Counted from the stretch's first letter, positions 36,878 to 45,595 are shown. The stretch: 64,000 nt of DNA from Ezakiella massiliensis (GCF_900120165.1 NZ_LT635475.1:1240001-1304000), one strand, 5' to 3'. The notes: generated from the sequence alone by a model not told the origin. Program-made: numbers and translations.

Positions 36878-37240
36878 ATGGATAATAGAAAAAGAAAAAA
36901 TCAACTAAAAATATATTTAACAGATGAAGAAAAAGAAATTTTTGAAAAGAAAATGAAACTTGCTAATTGCAAAACTATGTCCCATTTTCTTAGAAAATGT
37001 GTATTAGAGAAAGAAATTTATATTGTAGACCTAGAACCATTTAGAGATCTCCAATGGCTACTTTCAAATGTAACAAATAATATAAACCAGATTGCAAAAG
37101 CTACTAATATGACTGGTGTTATTTACAAAAATGACATACAGGCTATCAGGCAAGACGTAGACAAGTTATCCAAAGAAATCTGGGATATTCACAGCTTATT
37201 ATTAAAAAGAATTCAAAAAATACAAGAATATCAGGAGTAA
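36878..37240 (+). CDS. mobC: Plasmid mobilisation relaxosome protein MobC
   Basis: 120 residues from ATG 36878 (AAAGGAG 6 bases upstream). It has a basic start, then IYLTDEEKEIFEKKMKLANC and KTMSHFLRKCVLEKEIY (ribbon-helix-helix DNA-binding), and the MobC hallmark LQWLLSNVTNNINQIAKATN. Known role: binds oriT and helps the relaxase nick. The relaxase that normally follows is missing here; a second, 5'-truncated copy of this gene lies at 39767 and is followed by a relaxase fragment. A defence cargo thus lies between two copies of the same gene. Confidence 0.88.
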   Translation: MDNRKRKNQLKIYLTDEEKEIFEKKMKLANCKTMSHFLRKCVLEKEIYIVDLEPFRDLQWLLSNVTNNINQIAKATNMTGVIYKNDIQAIRQDVDKLSKEIWDIHSLLLKRIQKIQEYQE

Positions 37241-37246
37241 GAAAGA

Positions 37247-37495
37247 ATGAAAATTTATATGAATGAACAAGGATTATTGGAAAAAGAAAGAGAATTATGT
37301 TTAGGTTTAGGAGGCATTGAGGATTTTATTAAGGAACTAGACGCCATGAGAGATACCTTCCAGGAAGTACAAGATCGTTACGAGAATTTTGAGAAAGTTT
37401 ATCACTCAGATATGAAAAATATGTTAGAGGGACTATTCAAGTTTAATCAAAGTTTTGTTAGAAATAATGAAACTTTGATTGATAAAATCGAATAA
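37247..37495 (+). CDS. Small helical protein of unknown function
   Basis: 82 residues starting 6 bp after mobC. MKIYMNEQGLLEKERELCLG then a long amphipathic helix region (EELDAMRDTFQEVQDRYENF type spacing), probably a coiled coil. I do not recognise a family. The start has only a weak ribosome site (AAGAAAG). Position in the mobC transcript and clean length suggest a real gene. A short inverted repeat with T tract (37501-37532) follows. Confidence 0.55.
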   Translation: MKIYMNEQGLLEKERELCLGLGGIEDFIKELDAMRDTFQEVQDRYENFEKVYHSDMKNMLEGLFKFNQSFVRNNETLIDKIE

Positions 37496-37605
37496 ATAAA
37501 CCGAGGTGTCGTAGAAATACGGCACCTTTTTAAATGAGAAATTTGATTTTATCTGGTATAATAATCTTTAGTAAGTTGAAGATGAAAACGCTACGGAGTA
37601 TCTCT

Positions 37606-37977
37606 ATGAATTTTGAGAAAGAATGGATAAAACATTTTACAAAAGATGTCTCTAAAAAAGATTTAGATTTTAGAGTTAGAGATTCAGGTAATTTTATATG
37701 GCATGCTTTTTTGGATTTAATTGATAAGGGAAGTTACTCGGTCGGAAATGAAGCGAGAAAAACTTTTGACAAGGTAAATAAAGTAGGTACAATTTATTTT
37801 TTCCCTTGGGATGAAAATAAAGTTTTTGAAAATAATATTGAAGAAATTACTGCAGACATGCTCGATAGATATAACGAGGTATATCTTGTCGCTTCCGATT
37901 GGTCATGGACAAATATAAAAACGCATGAAGAAGAATTAGGACCTTATTTTTGCTCTAATACAGAGAATCATATTTAG
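37606..37977 (+). CDS. DUF4275-like small protein, partner of the HEPN gene
   Basis: 123 residues from ATG 37606 (CGGAG 8 bases upstream); the frame is open further up to 37534. MNFEKEWIKHFTKDVSKKD, GNFIWHAFLDLI and YFFPWDENKVF resemble DUF4275 proteins, which share an FLWHxF motif and a C-terminal aromatic-acidic strand; the match is by eye and moderate. It ends with WSWTNIKTHEEELGPYF. It stops 9 bp before the HEPN gene, so the two are co-transcribed. Possible roles are an antitoxin, an immunity protein or a sensor for the neighbouring nuclease (inference). Confidence 0.55.
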   Translation: MNFEKEWIKHFTKDVSKKDLDFRVRDSGNFIWHAFLDLIDKGSYSVGNEARKTFDKVNKVGTIYFFPWDENKVFENNIEEITADMLDRYNEVYLVASDWSWTNIKTHEEELGPYFCSNTENHI

Positions 37978-37986
37978 GAGGCTTAG

Positions 37987-39429
37987 ATGAGAAATATACA
38001 AAAATATGGCGGAACATGGAAATTTTTTGATAGTGAGAAAACTTTTCAAGGAGAACTGCATATTGATTCGGATAAAAATTTTATTGTTCTTGAATTAATT
38101 ATTCCAGCCAGTGATAGTAATCCAATGCCTAGACCACCTTATAAAGGAAAGATTCCATATATATGTGGCACTTTATTTTCTGGAGCAAAAGTTTTGTTAT
38201 ATAAATGTGAAACGGGTAAAGAGCACACATATCTATTATCATATACACAACAAATTATTTACTCTGATTTTGCTTTCTGGGGGCTAGAAATAAAGTCTGA
38301 AGATGAGGTAATGTTTTCAAATGTTACCGTTGACTTTGGGGAGATAATAAATTGGTCTAGATTGTGCAAATATAACTGGGACTATTCCTCAAATTATGGT
38401 GTGAATTTGATTTGGGAACATGAAGATCCTGTTAATTTTAAATTTGGAGATGGTTTACTTATAAAATTTTATCCTGTACAGGGAAGTATGGAAAGCAATT
38501 CATATAGTAAGGAGATTATTGCACGTCAAAGTGTTCTTGTAGACTTTGTTTATAATCAACCTAAAGAGATTGATGAAATACTAGATGATATTTTATCTAT
38601 TCAGTATCTTATAGGCCTTGGTATTGATAATGAGGTAGTTATTGAGAATATTAAATATCAACACCCAACAATATATTCAGAATTTGAAAACAAAGATGGA
38701 TCTGTTACTAAACATTTTTTAAAAGCTGATTTGTTGTTTGGAAAGGGGGAGAAAAAATCTACTGCAAGTATTAGACCGTTCAAATTTATCTTTACTTTAA
38801 GAGATATAAATGATCAAAATATTTTTTTAAATTGGAATAATAGATATTCTAAACTTAAACCAGTCTTGGATCTTTACTTTACTGTTTTTTCTAATAAAAT
38901 TACAGCACCAGAAGTCTTGTTTTTAAACTTGGTTCAAGCTTTAGAGACTTTTCATGCAAGATTTATCACTGATGATGTAAAAGATTACATTACTAGAGTT
39001 GAAAAAATTACTTATAATTTTTGTAGGGGTAATGAGAATCAGAATCAATGGCACGATTTTTTACTTGATGAGCATCAGCAAAATAGTAAAAAGATACATC
39101 TAAGAAGTCGCTTGGCTGATTTAATTTTTGCTGAAGGAATATTACCCTTCTGGCCTAGTTCTTACAATAAAGTAGAATATATCAGTAAGGTAGTAGATAC
39201 GAGAAATTACTATACTCATTATAATATCGAAAAAGAAGAGAAGGCACTTTCAAGAGAAGAATTGCCTTTAGTAAATGCTGAACTAAGGATATTACTACAG
39301 TTCCATATTCTAAAGATTCTAGGTTTTTCTACTGACGAATTAAGGAAGAAAACAGTAGAAGAGATGAACAGGCTTAATGATATTAAATTTTTACAAGAAG
39401 GAACTCATGAGATAAAAGAGAGACTGTGA
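37987..39429 (+). CDS. apeA: ApeA-type HEPN abortive-infection protein
   Basis: 480 residues. The N-terminal half (1-260) fits the ApeA_NTD1 pattern: GGTWKFFDSEKTFQGELHI, YICGTLFSGAKVLLYKC, YSDFAFWGLE, and FSNVTVDFGEIINWS. The C-terminal half (280-470) is a helical HEPN domain with RNYYTH (Arg406, His411), the Rx4H RNase motif, preceded by LNLVQALETFHARF. ApeA proteins give phage defence and HEPN domains cut RNA, so this is probably a cytoplasmic Abi nuclease. AGGAGG lies 6 bases upstream. It sits as cargo between the two mobC copies of the element. Family call is by motif recall, not by search. Confidence 0.8.
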   Translation: MRNIQKYGGTWKFFDSEKTFQGELHIDSDKNFIVLELIIPASDSNPMPRPPYKGKIPYICGTLFSGAKVLLYKCETGKEHTYLLSYTQQIIYSDFAFWGLEIKSEDEVMFSNVTVDFGEIINWSRLCKYNWDYSSNYGVNLIWEHEDPVNFKFGDGLLIKFYPVQGSMESNSYSKEIIARQSVLVDFVYNQPKEIDEILDDILSIQYLIGLGIDNEVVIENIKYQHPTIYSEFENKDGSVTKHFLKADLLFGKGEKKSTASIRPFKFIFTLRDINDQNIFLNWNNRYSKLKPVLDLYFTVFSNKITAPEVLFLNLVQALETFHARFITDDVKDYITRVEKITYNFCRGNENQNQWHDFLLDEHQQNSKKIHLRSRLADLIFAEGILPFWPSSYNKVEYISKVVDTRNYYTHYNIEKEEKALSREELPLVNAELRILLQFHILKILGFSTDELRKKTVEEMNRLNDIKFLQEGTHEIKERL

Positions 39430-39457
39430 GTTAAAAAGCGTGAATAATAATATAGCA

Positions 39458-39691
39458 ATGAAAGAGAAAAATACGGCATTTTATTACAGCAAACTTTGAA
39501 AGTTGCTTGACGAGAAGAAAATGTATAAAGAAGACTTAAGACTAGATACAGGGATGTCCTCAGCAACTCTTCATAAGTTAGGTAAGAATGAGATTGTTAG
39601 CATGGATGTTTTAGCAAGAATTTGTGAAAGTCTTAAATGTGATGAGGGAGATATTGTTAGCTATATAAATGAAGAGGGTGTGTCAGAATGA
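39458..39691 (+). pseudogene. XRE regulator with in-frame TGA at a conserved Trp
   Basis: From ATG 39458 the frame gives MKEKNTAFYYSKL, then TGA (39497-39499), then KLLDEKKMYKEDLR to the stop at 39691. The paralogue at 45254 reads SYDKLWKKLIDEKMNK at this place, so the TGA replaces a Trp TGG codon. The downstream helix-turn-helix (SSATLHKLGKNEIVSM, CESLKCDEGDIVSY) is intact. Either a nonsense mutation silences it or translation restarts at TTG 39503 or ATG 39521 without the first helix. It lies directly after the HEPN gene and might have controlled it. Confidence 0.7.
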
Positions 39692-39716
39692 TTAAATTCT
39701 GATACACTCTCTTTTT
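39674..39716 (+). terminator. Terminator after the HEPN module
   Basis: GAGGGTGTGTCAGAAT pairs with ATTCTGATACACTCTC (two mismatches), followed by TTTTTTA. Confidence 0.8.
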
Positions 39717-39766
39717 TATTTGATAGGTTGTACACTTAAAAGCGACATATAGTATAAAATAAATTT

Positions 39767-40105
39767 AAAAATCAACTAAAAATATATTTAACAGATGAAG
39801 AAAAAGAAATTTTTGAAAAGAAAATGAAACTTGCAAATTGCAAAACCATGTCCCACTTTCTTAGGAAATGTGTATTAGAAAAAGAAATTTATATTGTAGA
39901 CCTAGAACCATTTAGAAATCTCCAATGGCTACTTTCTAATGCAACAAACAATATTAATCAGATTGTAAAAGCAACTAATGCAACTGGTGTTATTTACAAA
40001 AATGAAATTGAATCTATGAATAATCAGATAGAAAAATTATCAAAAGAAATATGGCAGATCCATTCCCTACTTCTTAATAAATCAAAAGAAAGTTCTGGTG
40101 ATTAG
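39767..40105 (+). pseudogene. Second mobC copy, 5' end lost
   Basis: Closely matches the mobC gene from base 36898 onward, but the start codon and first residues are replaced by AT-rich DNA (TATAAAATAAATTT). The remaining open part begins at ATG 39824 and keeps KLANCKTMSHFLRKC and LQWLLSNATNNINQIVKATN. At the protein level it diverges only in the last 30 residues. It overlaps the start of the relaxase fragment as mobC normally does, so this copy marks the original mob operon. Confidence 0.75.
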
Positions 40106-40106
40106 T

Positions 40107-40346
40107 ATGGCAATTATAAAAACACATCCAATAAAATCAACTTTAAATTTGGCAATAGATTACATTACCGAGAGTGAAAAAACTGATGAAAAAATTTTAG
40201 TATCTTCATTCAAATGTCATCCATATATTGACCATATTCAGTTTATGAAAACACGAGAAGATAATGATATTAATGGTTCAGTTTTGTCTGGGATTCTAAT
40301 ACAATCTTTTATTTTAGGGTGGTTTTGTGCTATAGAAATGCTGTGA
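40107..40346 (+). pseudogene. Relaxase (MobA/VirD2-like) N-terminal fragment
   Basis: 79 residues: MAIIKTHPIKSTLNLAIDYI, KTDEKILVSSFKCHP, then an internally deleted stretch and LSGILIQSFILG before an unrelated tail. The start is the standard beginning of Firmicutes mobilisation relaxases, which are 400-600 residues long with a catalytic Tyr and HxH motif. Both metal-binding histidines are lost. The coding sequence is cut where the ABC-transporter cassette begins. The element can therefore no longer supply its own relaxase. Confidence 0.75.
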
Positions 40347-40368
40347 GTTTAATGCTCACAGCATTTCT
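40334..40368. terminator. Strong hairpin between relaxase fragment and ABC permease
   Basis: AGAAATGCTGTGAG (40334-40347) pairs perfectly with CTCACAGCATTTCT (40355-40368). It lies immediately after the permease stop on the minus strand. The T tract is poor on both strands, so the terminator role is likely but not certain. Confidence 0.6.
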
Positions 40369-40369
40369 C

Positions 40370-42877
40370 TTATATACTCTTAAAAGTATTATCTGAGTTT
40401 TCATTTATTGTTTTAAGACCACTTTTTATTGCAAGTAAGACACCTGCAATTATACAGACAAAAACTATTAATATAGGAGTATAATTCATATTTATTAGCA
40501 GTTCTTTTATTCCAAAGCCTAATTCATAGTTACTCCTATAGGCTCTTAACACAATGCCTATAGAAAACATAAAGATATATACTAAGAAAATATTTTTAAA
40601 TAATATTTTTACTTCAGAAAATACCATCTTTTCAATCTGTTTTTCTGTCATGCCAGTAGTTGATAGAAGTTTAAAGTCATTTGATCTCGCTCGTAGATTT
40701 CCCTTAAAGCTATTATAGGCATTGGAAAGAGCGATTGTTATTAGAATGATTTGAATAGCTAGGTTTAAAAGTCTTTCATTCCTTGTTTGCTCTTTACTTG
40801 TTGCTTCTCTTAAAATTTCTGTAGCTGTTCCATGGTCAGACTTTGGTACATAATTTGAAATTACTTTTTCGGCATCTTCAAATACTTTTTTCTTGTTTTT
40901 TTCAGCCTTTATTTTTACAAAATAATAGTAAACAGGATCTGATTTATCTATTCCATATTCATCAATAAATTTTTTCATGGTACTTTCACTTGTAAAGATA
41001 GATATTTGATTGTCATTATAAGCTTCTAAGTCATAAGGCATTTCATCAATACTTGCGTCAATTTTTATATTTATTGGTTTGCCCTGTGCATTATATTTTA
41101 AAGTTACTTTTCCTGTATCCTTATCAGAAATTTTTATATACTCACTAAAAGCATACGGAGTTTTATTATCTTTTCTTATCTTATTAAGTAATAAATAAGA
41201 TGCATTAGGGATGTTATTTTCTTTTAAAATTTTTTCAAAATCTTCATCTGTTAAAGCATATAAACTTGCATATAGACTATCTTTTGCTATTTCCCCACTA
41301 TCAAGAGAATTTTTTAAGTCTTTAGAAATAAAGTCTTTATTATCATCAAGGTAAAACTTAGTGTCATTTCTTTGATATAGGTGAAGCTCTTTTATTCCGT
41401 CAACTTTTTCTAAATCAGCTAATAAGTTTTCATCTAAACTCTTATCAGTGTAAATACTTGAATTAAAATTGTAAGGACTTTTATAAGAGTTATATTTTTC
41501 GTTCAAAGTTCTATATGATTGGCTAACTAAGACTGTGGTCAGTACAAATGCAGAAAGAGCCATTGAAATTACAATAATTCGATAGGTTGAGCGATAAGAC
41601 CTGTAATAATCTTTTGCTAAAGTCTTTTCTATAGGTCCATTTATTTTTGATTTTCCTAATTTTATATTTTTTTCTGTAATCCCATTTAAACCTTCTATTA
41701 TCTTTAATTTTGCACTTTTCCTAGCAGGGATTGTCGCAGATAAATATACTGTCAAAAGCGATAATAAAATAATTATTAAAATAGAAGTAGGATCTAAATA
41801 AACTAGGTGAAAATCTGGTGCCTTAAAACTTTCTCCAATTATCTCAGACATATTCTTATAGGATACTGAGTTATTAAGCCACATTAAATACATTAATAAG
41901 TTTGCGAAAACCCAGGATAGAAGTGTACCTAAGGCTACTGGCAATGCAGATAGCTTAAAGGCTTTCTTTTTTATCATTTTTTTAACTTGTTTTGCAGTCA
42001 TACCTGTGCTTTTTAATAGGGCAATTTCTTTTAAATCCCTATTGTTCCATACGTTAAATGCACCATAGATAATAAAAGCAAATAGAAGAACTAGAAAAAA
42101 ATACGCACTATACTCTTCTACAGCAGATTTTATCACTGACTTAGGCGGAAATATTCCTTGAGGATAAATCAACTTATACTCTAAAATATCTGTATTATAA
42201 GATAGTCTTCCTATGTCTATTGAAGACTTCTCGTCTATATTCATAGTAGATAAAATTTCCCTAGTCTTTGTATAAGTATCTCTTGGATGCTTATACCAAA
42301 TTAAGGCTTCTAAACCTCCATTGTTTTTTAATAAGTCTATCTTTTTATCACTATCAGCCAAAGTAAGAAACATAGACTTTTCAAAAGAATATCCATAATC
42401 ATCATAGACTCCAACTATAATATAAGTTTTATCACTTGCAGTAATTTTAGAGCCTATATCATAATTTTTATTCTTTGTTAAAAATCTTTCTGGCACTAAT
42501 AGTTCGCTTGAGTTATTAGGTTTTCTTCCTTTTTTAATTTCATAGCCAGTTAATAGGTTGCTATATTTTCCATTTTCATAAATATTTGCATTTAAATCTG
42601 TCTCTATGATTTTATTAAAAGAAATTTTTTCTATATCCGTATCACTTATTAATTTATCATATAGTTTTTCATCAACTTCAGTAATTGCTACATGGTAGTC
42701 TCCAATAGTTTTTCTTACGAAGTTATACTCATCATGTTTTAAGGATCCTACAATAAATACAACTGTACCTAGCAATATAACTGCTAAAAGTATTGATATT
42801 TTAATAGCAAAACTGTCTTTCTTGTTATTTTTTACAGCTCCATCAGCTAGGTCATTAATAATTTTCATAAGTTCCAT
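40370..42877 (-). CDS. FtsX-type ABC transporter permease
   Basis: 835 residues. One N-terminal helix (about 22-45), a large outside domain (50-250), three helices (255-390) with DLKEIALLKSTGMTAKQVKK, the FtsX-domain signature, then a second helix and outside domain (430-690), and a last FtsX set (700-820) with RSNDFKLLSTTGMTEKQI. Two FtsX units in one chain are typical of MacB/bacitracin-exporter-like Firmicutes permeases linked to peptide-antibiotic resistance. It overlaps the ATPase gene by 23 bp and belongs to the cassette with a two-component system upstream. Substrate unknown; antimicrobial peptide is the best guess. Confidence 0.88.
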   Translation of the reverse strand: MELMKIINDLADGAVKNNKKDSFAIKISILLAVILLGTVVFIVGSLKHDEYNFVRKTIGDYHVAITEVDEKLYDKLISDTDIEKISFNKIIETDLNANIYENGKYSNLLTGYEIKKGRKPNNSSELLVPERFLTKNKNYDIGSKITASDKTYIIVGVYDDYGYSFEKSMFLTLADSDKKIDLLKNNGGLEALIWYKHPRDTYTKTREILSTMNIDEKSSIDIGRLSYNTDILEYKLIYPQGIFPPKSVIKSAVEEYSAYFFLVLLFAFIIYGAFNVWNNRDLKEIALLKSTGMTAKQVKKMIKKKAFKLSALPVALGTLLSWVFANLLMYLMWLNNSVSYKNMSEIIGESFKAPDFHLVYLDPTSILIIILLSLLTVYLSATIPARKSAKLKIIEGLNGITEKNIKLGKSKINGPIEKTLAKDYYRSYRSTYRIIVISMALSAFVLTTVLVSQSYRTLNEKYNSYKSPYNFNSSIYTDKSLDENLLADLEKVDGIKELHLYQRNDTKFYLDDNKDFISKDLKNSLDSGEIAKDSLYASLYALTDEDFEKILKENNIPNASYLLLNKIRKDNKTPYAFSEYIKISDKDTGKVTLKYNAQGKPINIKIDASIDEMPYDLEAYNDNQISIFTSESTMKKFIDEYGIDKSDPVYYYFVKIKAEKNKKKVFEDAEKVISNYVPKSDHGTATEILREATSKEQTRNERLLNLAIQIILITIALSNAYNSFKGNLRARSNDFKLLSTTGMTEKQIEKMVFSEVKILFKNIFLVYIFMFSIGIVLRAYRSNYELGFGIKELLINMNYTPILIVFVCIIAGVLLAIKSGLKTINENSDNTFKSI

Positions 42878-43544
42878 CTCCTAAGAAATTTAACCTACCA
42901 TCTACCATTCTATAGACCTTGTCACAAGAATTTGCTACTTTTTCATCATGAGTAATGATCATAATTGTAGAATTTAATCTCTTATTTACAAGTCTGAAAA
43001 GTCCTGTGATTTCTTCTGAGTTTTTCCTATCAAGATTTCCTGTAGGCTCATCTGCAAGGATAATGGCAGGTCTTGTAATAAGACTTCTAGCAATAGCAAC
43101 CCTTTGTTGCTCTCCACCTGATAATTGCTTTGGATACCTATCGAGTTTTCCTTCTATTCCTAGTATTGATAAAATTTCCTTTAAATATTCTTCATCTACT
43201 TTTTTATTGTCCAATAAAAGAGGAAGTAGGATATTTTTTCTCACATTAATATTAGGAATGAGGTTAAAAAATTGGTAGACAACGCCAATATTTCTTCTGC
43301 GAAAGATTGTCATTTCATCTTTGTTAAACTTGGTAATATTTTTATCTTGAATAAATATATCACCACTTGTTGGTGTATCTACTCCTGCAAGTAAATGAAG
43401 TAGTGTAGATTTGCCAGATCCACTGTCTCCAATGATGGCAACTAGGTCTCCTTTTTCTAGTTCAAAGTTTACATTTGAAAGGGCATTTACTTCTACTCCG
43501 CCCTTATATGTTTTTGTTAAATCAACTGTTTTTACTATATTCAT
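42855..43544 (-). CDS. ABC transporter ATP-binding protein (MacB/LolD type)
   Basis: 229 residues. Walker A GDSGSGKSTLLHLLAG, Q-loop VVYQFFNLIPN, signature LSGGEQQRVAIARSL, Walker B IILADEPTGNLD, and switch His in IITHDEKV. The DEPTGNLD form marks the MacB/LolD/BceA group that drives FtsX-type permeases. AAGGAGG is 7 bases upstream of the ATG. It overlaps the permease gene, and 99 bp separate it from the histidine kinase gene. Confidence 0.95.
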   Translation of the reverse strand: MNIVKTVDLTKTYKGGVEVNALSNVNFELEKGDLVAIIGDSGSGKSTLLHLLAGVDTPTSGDIFIQDKNITKFNKDEMTIFRRRNIGVVYQFFNLIPNINVRKNILLPLLLDNKKVDEEYLKEILSILGIEGKLDRYPKQLSGGEQQRVAIARSLITRPAIILADEPTGNLDRKNSEEITGLFRLVNKRLNSTIMIITHDEKVANSCDKVYRMVDGRLNFLGDGTYENY

Positions 43545-43643
43545 ATTGTATCCTCCTTAACTTGTCTATATAATATTAGGCTTAAGTGACTGGAAAGTGA
43601 CTAGAAAAAAACTGTGTCTTATTTTTAGACACAGTCTTAAAAT

Positions 43644-44621
43644 TTAATTATAAAATCTCAGTTCAAAGGCATTTGATTTCTTCCCCTTATGATATAAAAG
43701 CTCTCCATTTTGTCTTTCCATAACAGATTTTGCCATAGGAAGTCCAATACCATAGCCTTTTGAATTTGGATTCGCTTTATAAAAACGCCTAAAAACTTTT
43801 TCTAACATTTGTCGATCTAAGCCATCTGAGAAATCTTCTACTAATATGCTCTTATATAAGTTCGTTTCTTTTAAGTGAATTTCTATATGCCTATCTTCTG
43901 TTGCTTCTAGACCATTTTTCATAACATTAAATGCTGCTTCATAGGTCCATTTCTTATCACATATAAGATTAAAATCATCTCCATCAAGGATAATTTCAAC
44001 ATTATCATTAATAAAATAATCTTTTAGCTTTTGTATGATATCTTCAATTAATTCTCGAGCAGATATCCTGTCTTTTGTCATTTCTATTGTGCCAGAATCA
44101 AGGGCGGCAAGTTTTAATAAAATATCAGATAAGTTGTGTAGTCTAATCAAATTATCTCTAAGTCTTTCTATATATTCTTCGGAAAAGTTGTCATCTTCGT
44201 CCTCTAATAAGTCTAACAATAATAGTGATCCAGTTAACGGAGTTTTTATTTGATGGGCAATGTCTTCAGTATATTTTTTTAAAGTTTCCTTATTTTTCTC
44301 TGCATTTTCAGCTATTTTCTTGTTTTCTATAATAATTTTAATAATCTCATCTCTGAGTTTGCCAAATTCATCGTCTATAATTTCGTAATTATCAGAGTTT
44401 ATATCAAGTGAATGGAGGAGGCTAAATATATTATTAATCTTATCCTCTAGATCTATTTCTTTTTTCTTTTCAAATTTTCTAATAATTAGAAACAGAATTA
44501 TATTTATAAGTAAAAAACCTATAAGTGTTAGAATATCAAATCTTGGATTGAGATAAACTACAAACAAAGACATTAATATATTTAAAATTAAGGCAAGTAA
44601 AATATTTTTGCTTTTATTCAT
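43644..44621 (-). CDS. Intramembrane-sensing histidine kinase (BceS-like)
   Basis: 325 residues. Two membrane helices near the N-terminus (about 7-24 and 30-46) with almost no outside loop, the mark of BceS-type kinases that sense through their ABC transporter. H-box DIAHQIKTPLTGSLLLLD, N-box-like EAAFNVMKNGLEA, and ATP lid with GLDRQMLEKVFRRFYK and GYGIGLPMAKSVM. It overlaps the response-regulator gene by 8 bp and precedes the ABC genes, the usual detoxification-module layout. It phosphorylates the adjacent regulator, presumably in response to the transported peptide (inference). Confidence 0.92.
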   Translation of the reverse strand: MNKSKNILLALILNILMSLFVVYLNPRFDILTLIGFLLINIILFLIIRKFEKKKEIDLEDKINNIFSLLHSLDINSDNYEIIDDEFGKLRDEIIKIIIENKKIAENAEKNKETLKKYTEDIAHQIKTPLTGSLLLLDLLEDEDDNFSEEYIERLRDNLIRLHNLSDILLKLAALDSGTIEMTKDRISARELIEDIIQKLKDYFINDNVEIILDGDDFNLICDKKWTYEAAFNVMKNGLEATEDRHIEIHLKETNLYKSILVEDFSDGLDRQMLEKVFRRFYKANPNSKGYGIGLPMAKSVMERQNGELLYHKGKKSNAFELRFYN

Positions 44622-45273
44622 TGTCCCACCTATATCCTATCCCTCTAAGAGTTTTTATATGACTGCCATAATCTACAAGTTTAGATCTGAGTCTTTTTAT
44701 GGTGACAGTTAGGGTATTGTCATTTACTTCATAAAAATCATAACCCCAAACATAATCTAAAATTCGCTCTCTTAGTAGATTTATATTTTGGTTTTCTAAA
44801 AGCATTTCCAATATAGCAAACTCTTTTAAGCTAAGGTCTAAATCTTTTCCATCTATCGAAGCTTGTTTTGAAATGAGATCTAAAGATAAATTTTTAAAAG
44901 TCAGCTCATTCACTTTTTTAATTTTTCTACTAAAAACATTGTCTATTCTCGCCTTTAGAACAGGAAGAGAAAAAGGTTTTGTAATATAATCATCTGCTCC
45001 TTGGGAAAGACCTTTTATTACATACTCATCTTCGTCTTTTACGGTGAGCATTATTACAGGAAGGTCAGAAAATTCCCTCAGCCACTTTAAAAAATTAAAG
45101 CCTGATCCATCTGGAAGATTGGCATCAAGTAGAATTAAATCAAAATCATTAAAATTAAGATTCTCTGTCTGAGAAAGATTGTTATAAATAATTGTTTCAA
45201 TATTATGTTTGTTTAGGTAAGTTTTAACAGCAAAAGCAATTGTGCTGTCATCTTCAATCATTAGTATTTTCAA
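44614..45273 (-). CDS. OmpR-family response regulator
   Basis: 219 residues from a TTG at 45273 (LKILMIEDD, GGAG 7 bases upstream on the minus strand). The frame stays open 81 bases further up, but the receiver domain starts here. Receiver: acidic pair EDD, phospho-Asp in DLILLDANLPDGSG, Thr in VIMLTVKDED, Lys in YITKPFSL. C-terminal winged helix: LSLKEFAILEML, LRERILDYVWGYDF, VTIKRLRSKL and GIGYRW. It should activate the ABC exporter genes downstream. Its start lies inside the 3' end of the XRE gene, coupling the two. Confidence 0.92.
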   Translation of the reverse strand: MKILMIEDDSTIAFAVKTYLNKHNIETIIYNNLSQTENLNFNDFDLILLDANLPDGSGFNFLKWLREFSDLPVIMLTVKDEDEYVIKGLSQGADDYITKPFSLPVLKARIDNVFSRKIKKVNELTFKNLSLDLISKQASIDGKDLDLSLKEFAILEMLLENQNINLLRERILDYVWGYDFYEVNDNTLTVTIKRLRSKLVDYGSHIKTLRGIGYRWDNE

Positions 45274-45469
45274 TTCTATACTCCAATATATCCGATATAT
45301 CACATTTAAAATACCTACAAATTCTACCCAGTATTTCCATACTAACATTTTCATCTCTTCCCATTTTAGCTATGGTATGAGGAGTTGTATTTATGGCTTT
45401 TTGTAAGTCTAATTTATTCATCTTTTCATCTATTAATTTTTTCCATAATTTATCATAGGAAAATCCCAT
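45254..45469 (-). CDS. Small XRE/HTH regulator at the head of the TCS-ABC operon
   Basis: 71 residues: SYDKLWKKLIDEKMNKLDLQ and PHTIAKMGRDENVSMEIL, then CRYFKCDISDILEY. This is the compact HTH_26 type seen widely in Firmicutes mobile elements. AGGTGAG lies upstream of the ATG on the minus strand. Its last codons overlap the response-regulator start. It is the intact counterpart of the broken gene at 39458. Probably autoregulates the resistance operon. Confidence 0.8.
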   Translation of the reverse strand: MGFSYDKLWKKLIDEKMNKLDLQKAINTTPHTIAKMGRDENVSMEILGRICRYFKCDISDILEYRIENTND

Positions 45470-45595
45470 AACTCACCTCAAATTAATCTTCTACTTTGTG
45501 CAGTATTTCTATAATATTATACCATGTTTATAAGTGATTTAATCTAAACACACTAAAATAGTCGACTTATATAATACATTATAATATCCGGTACT

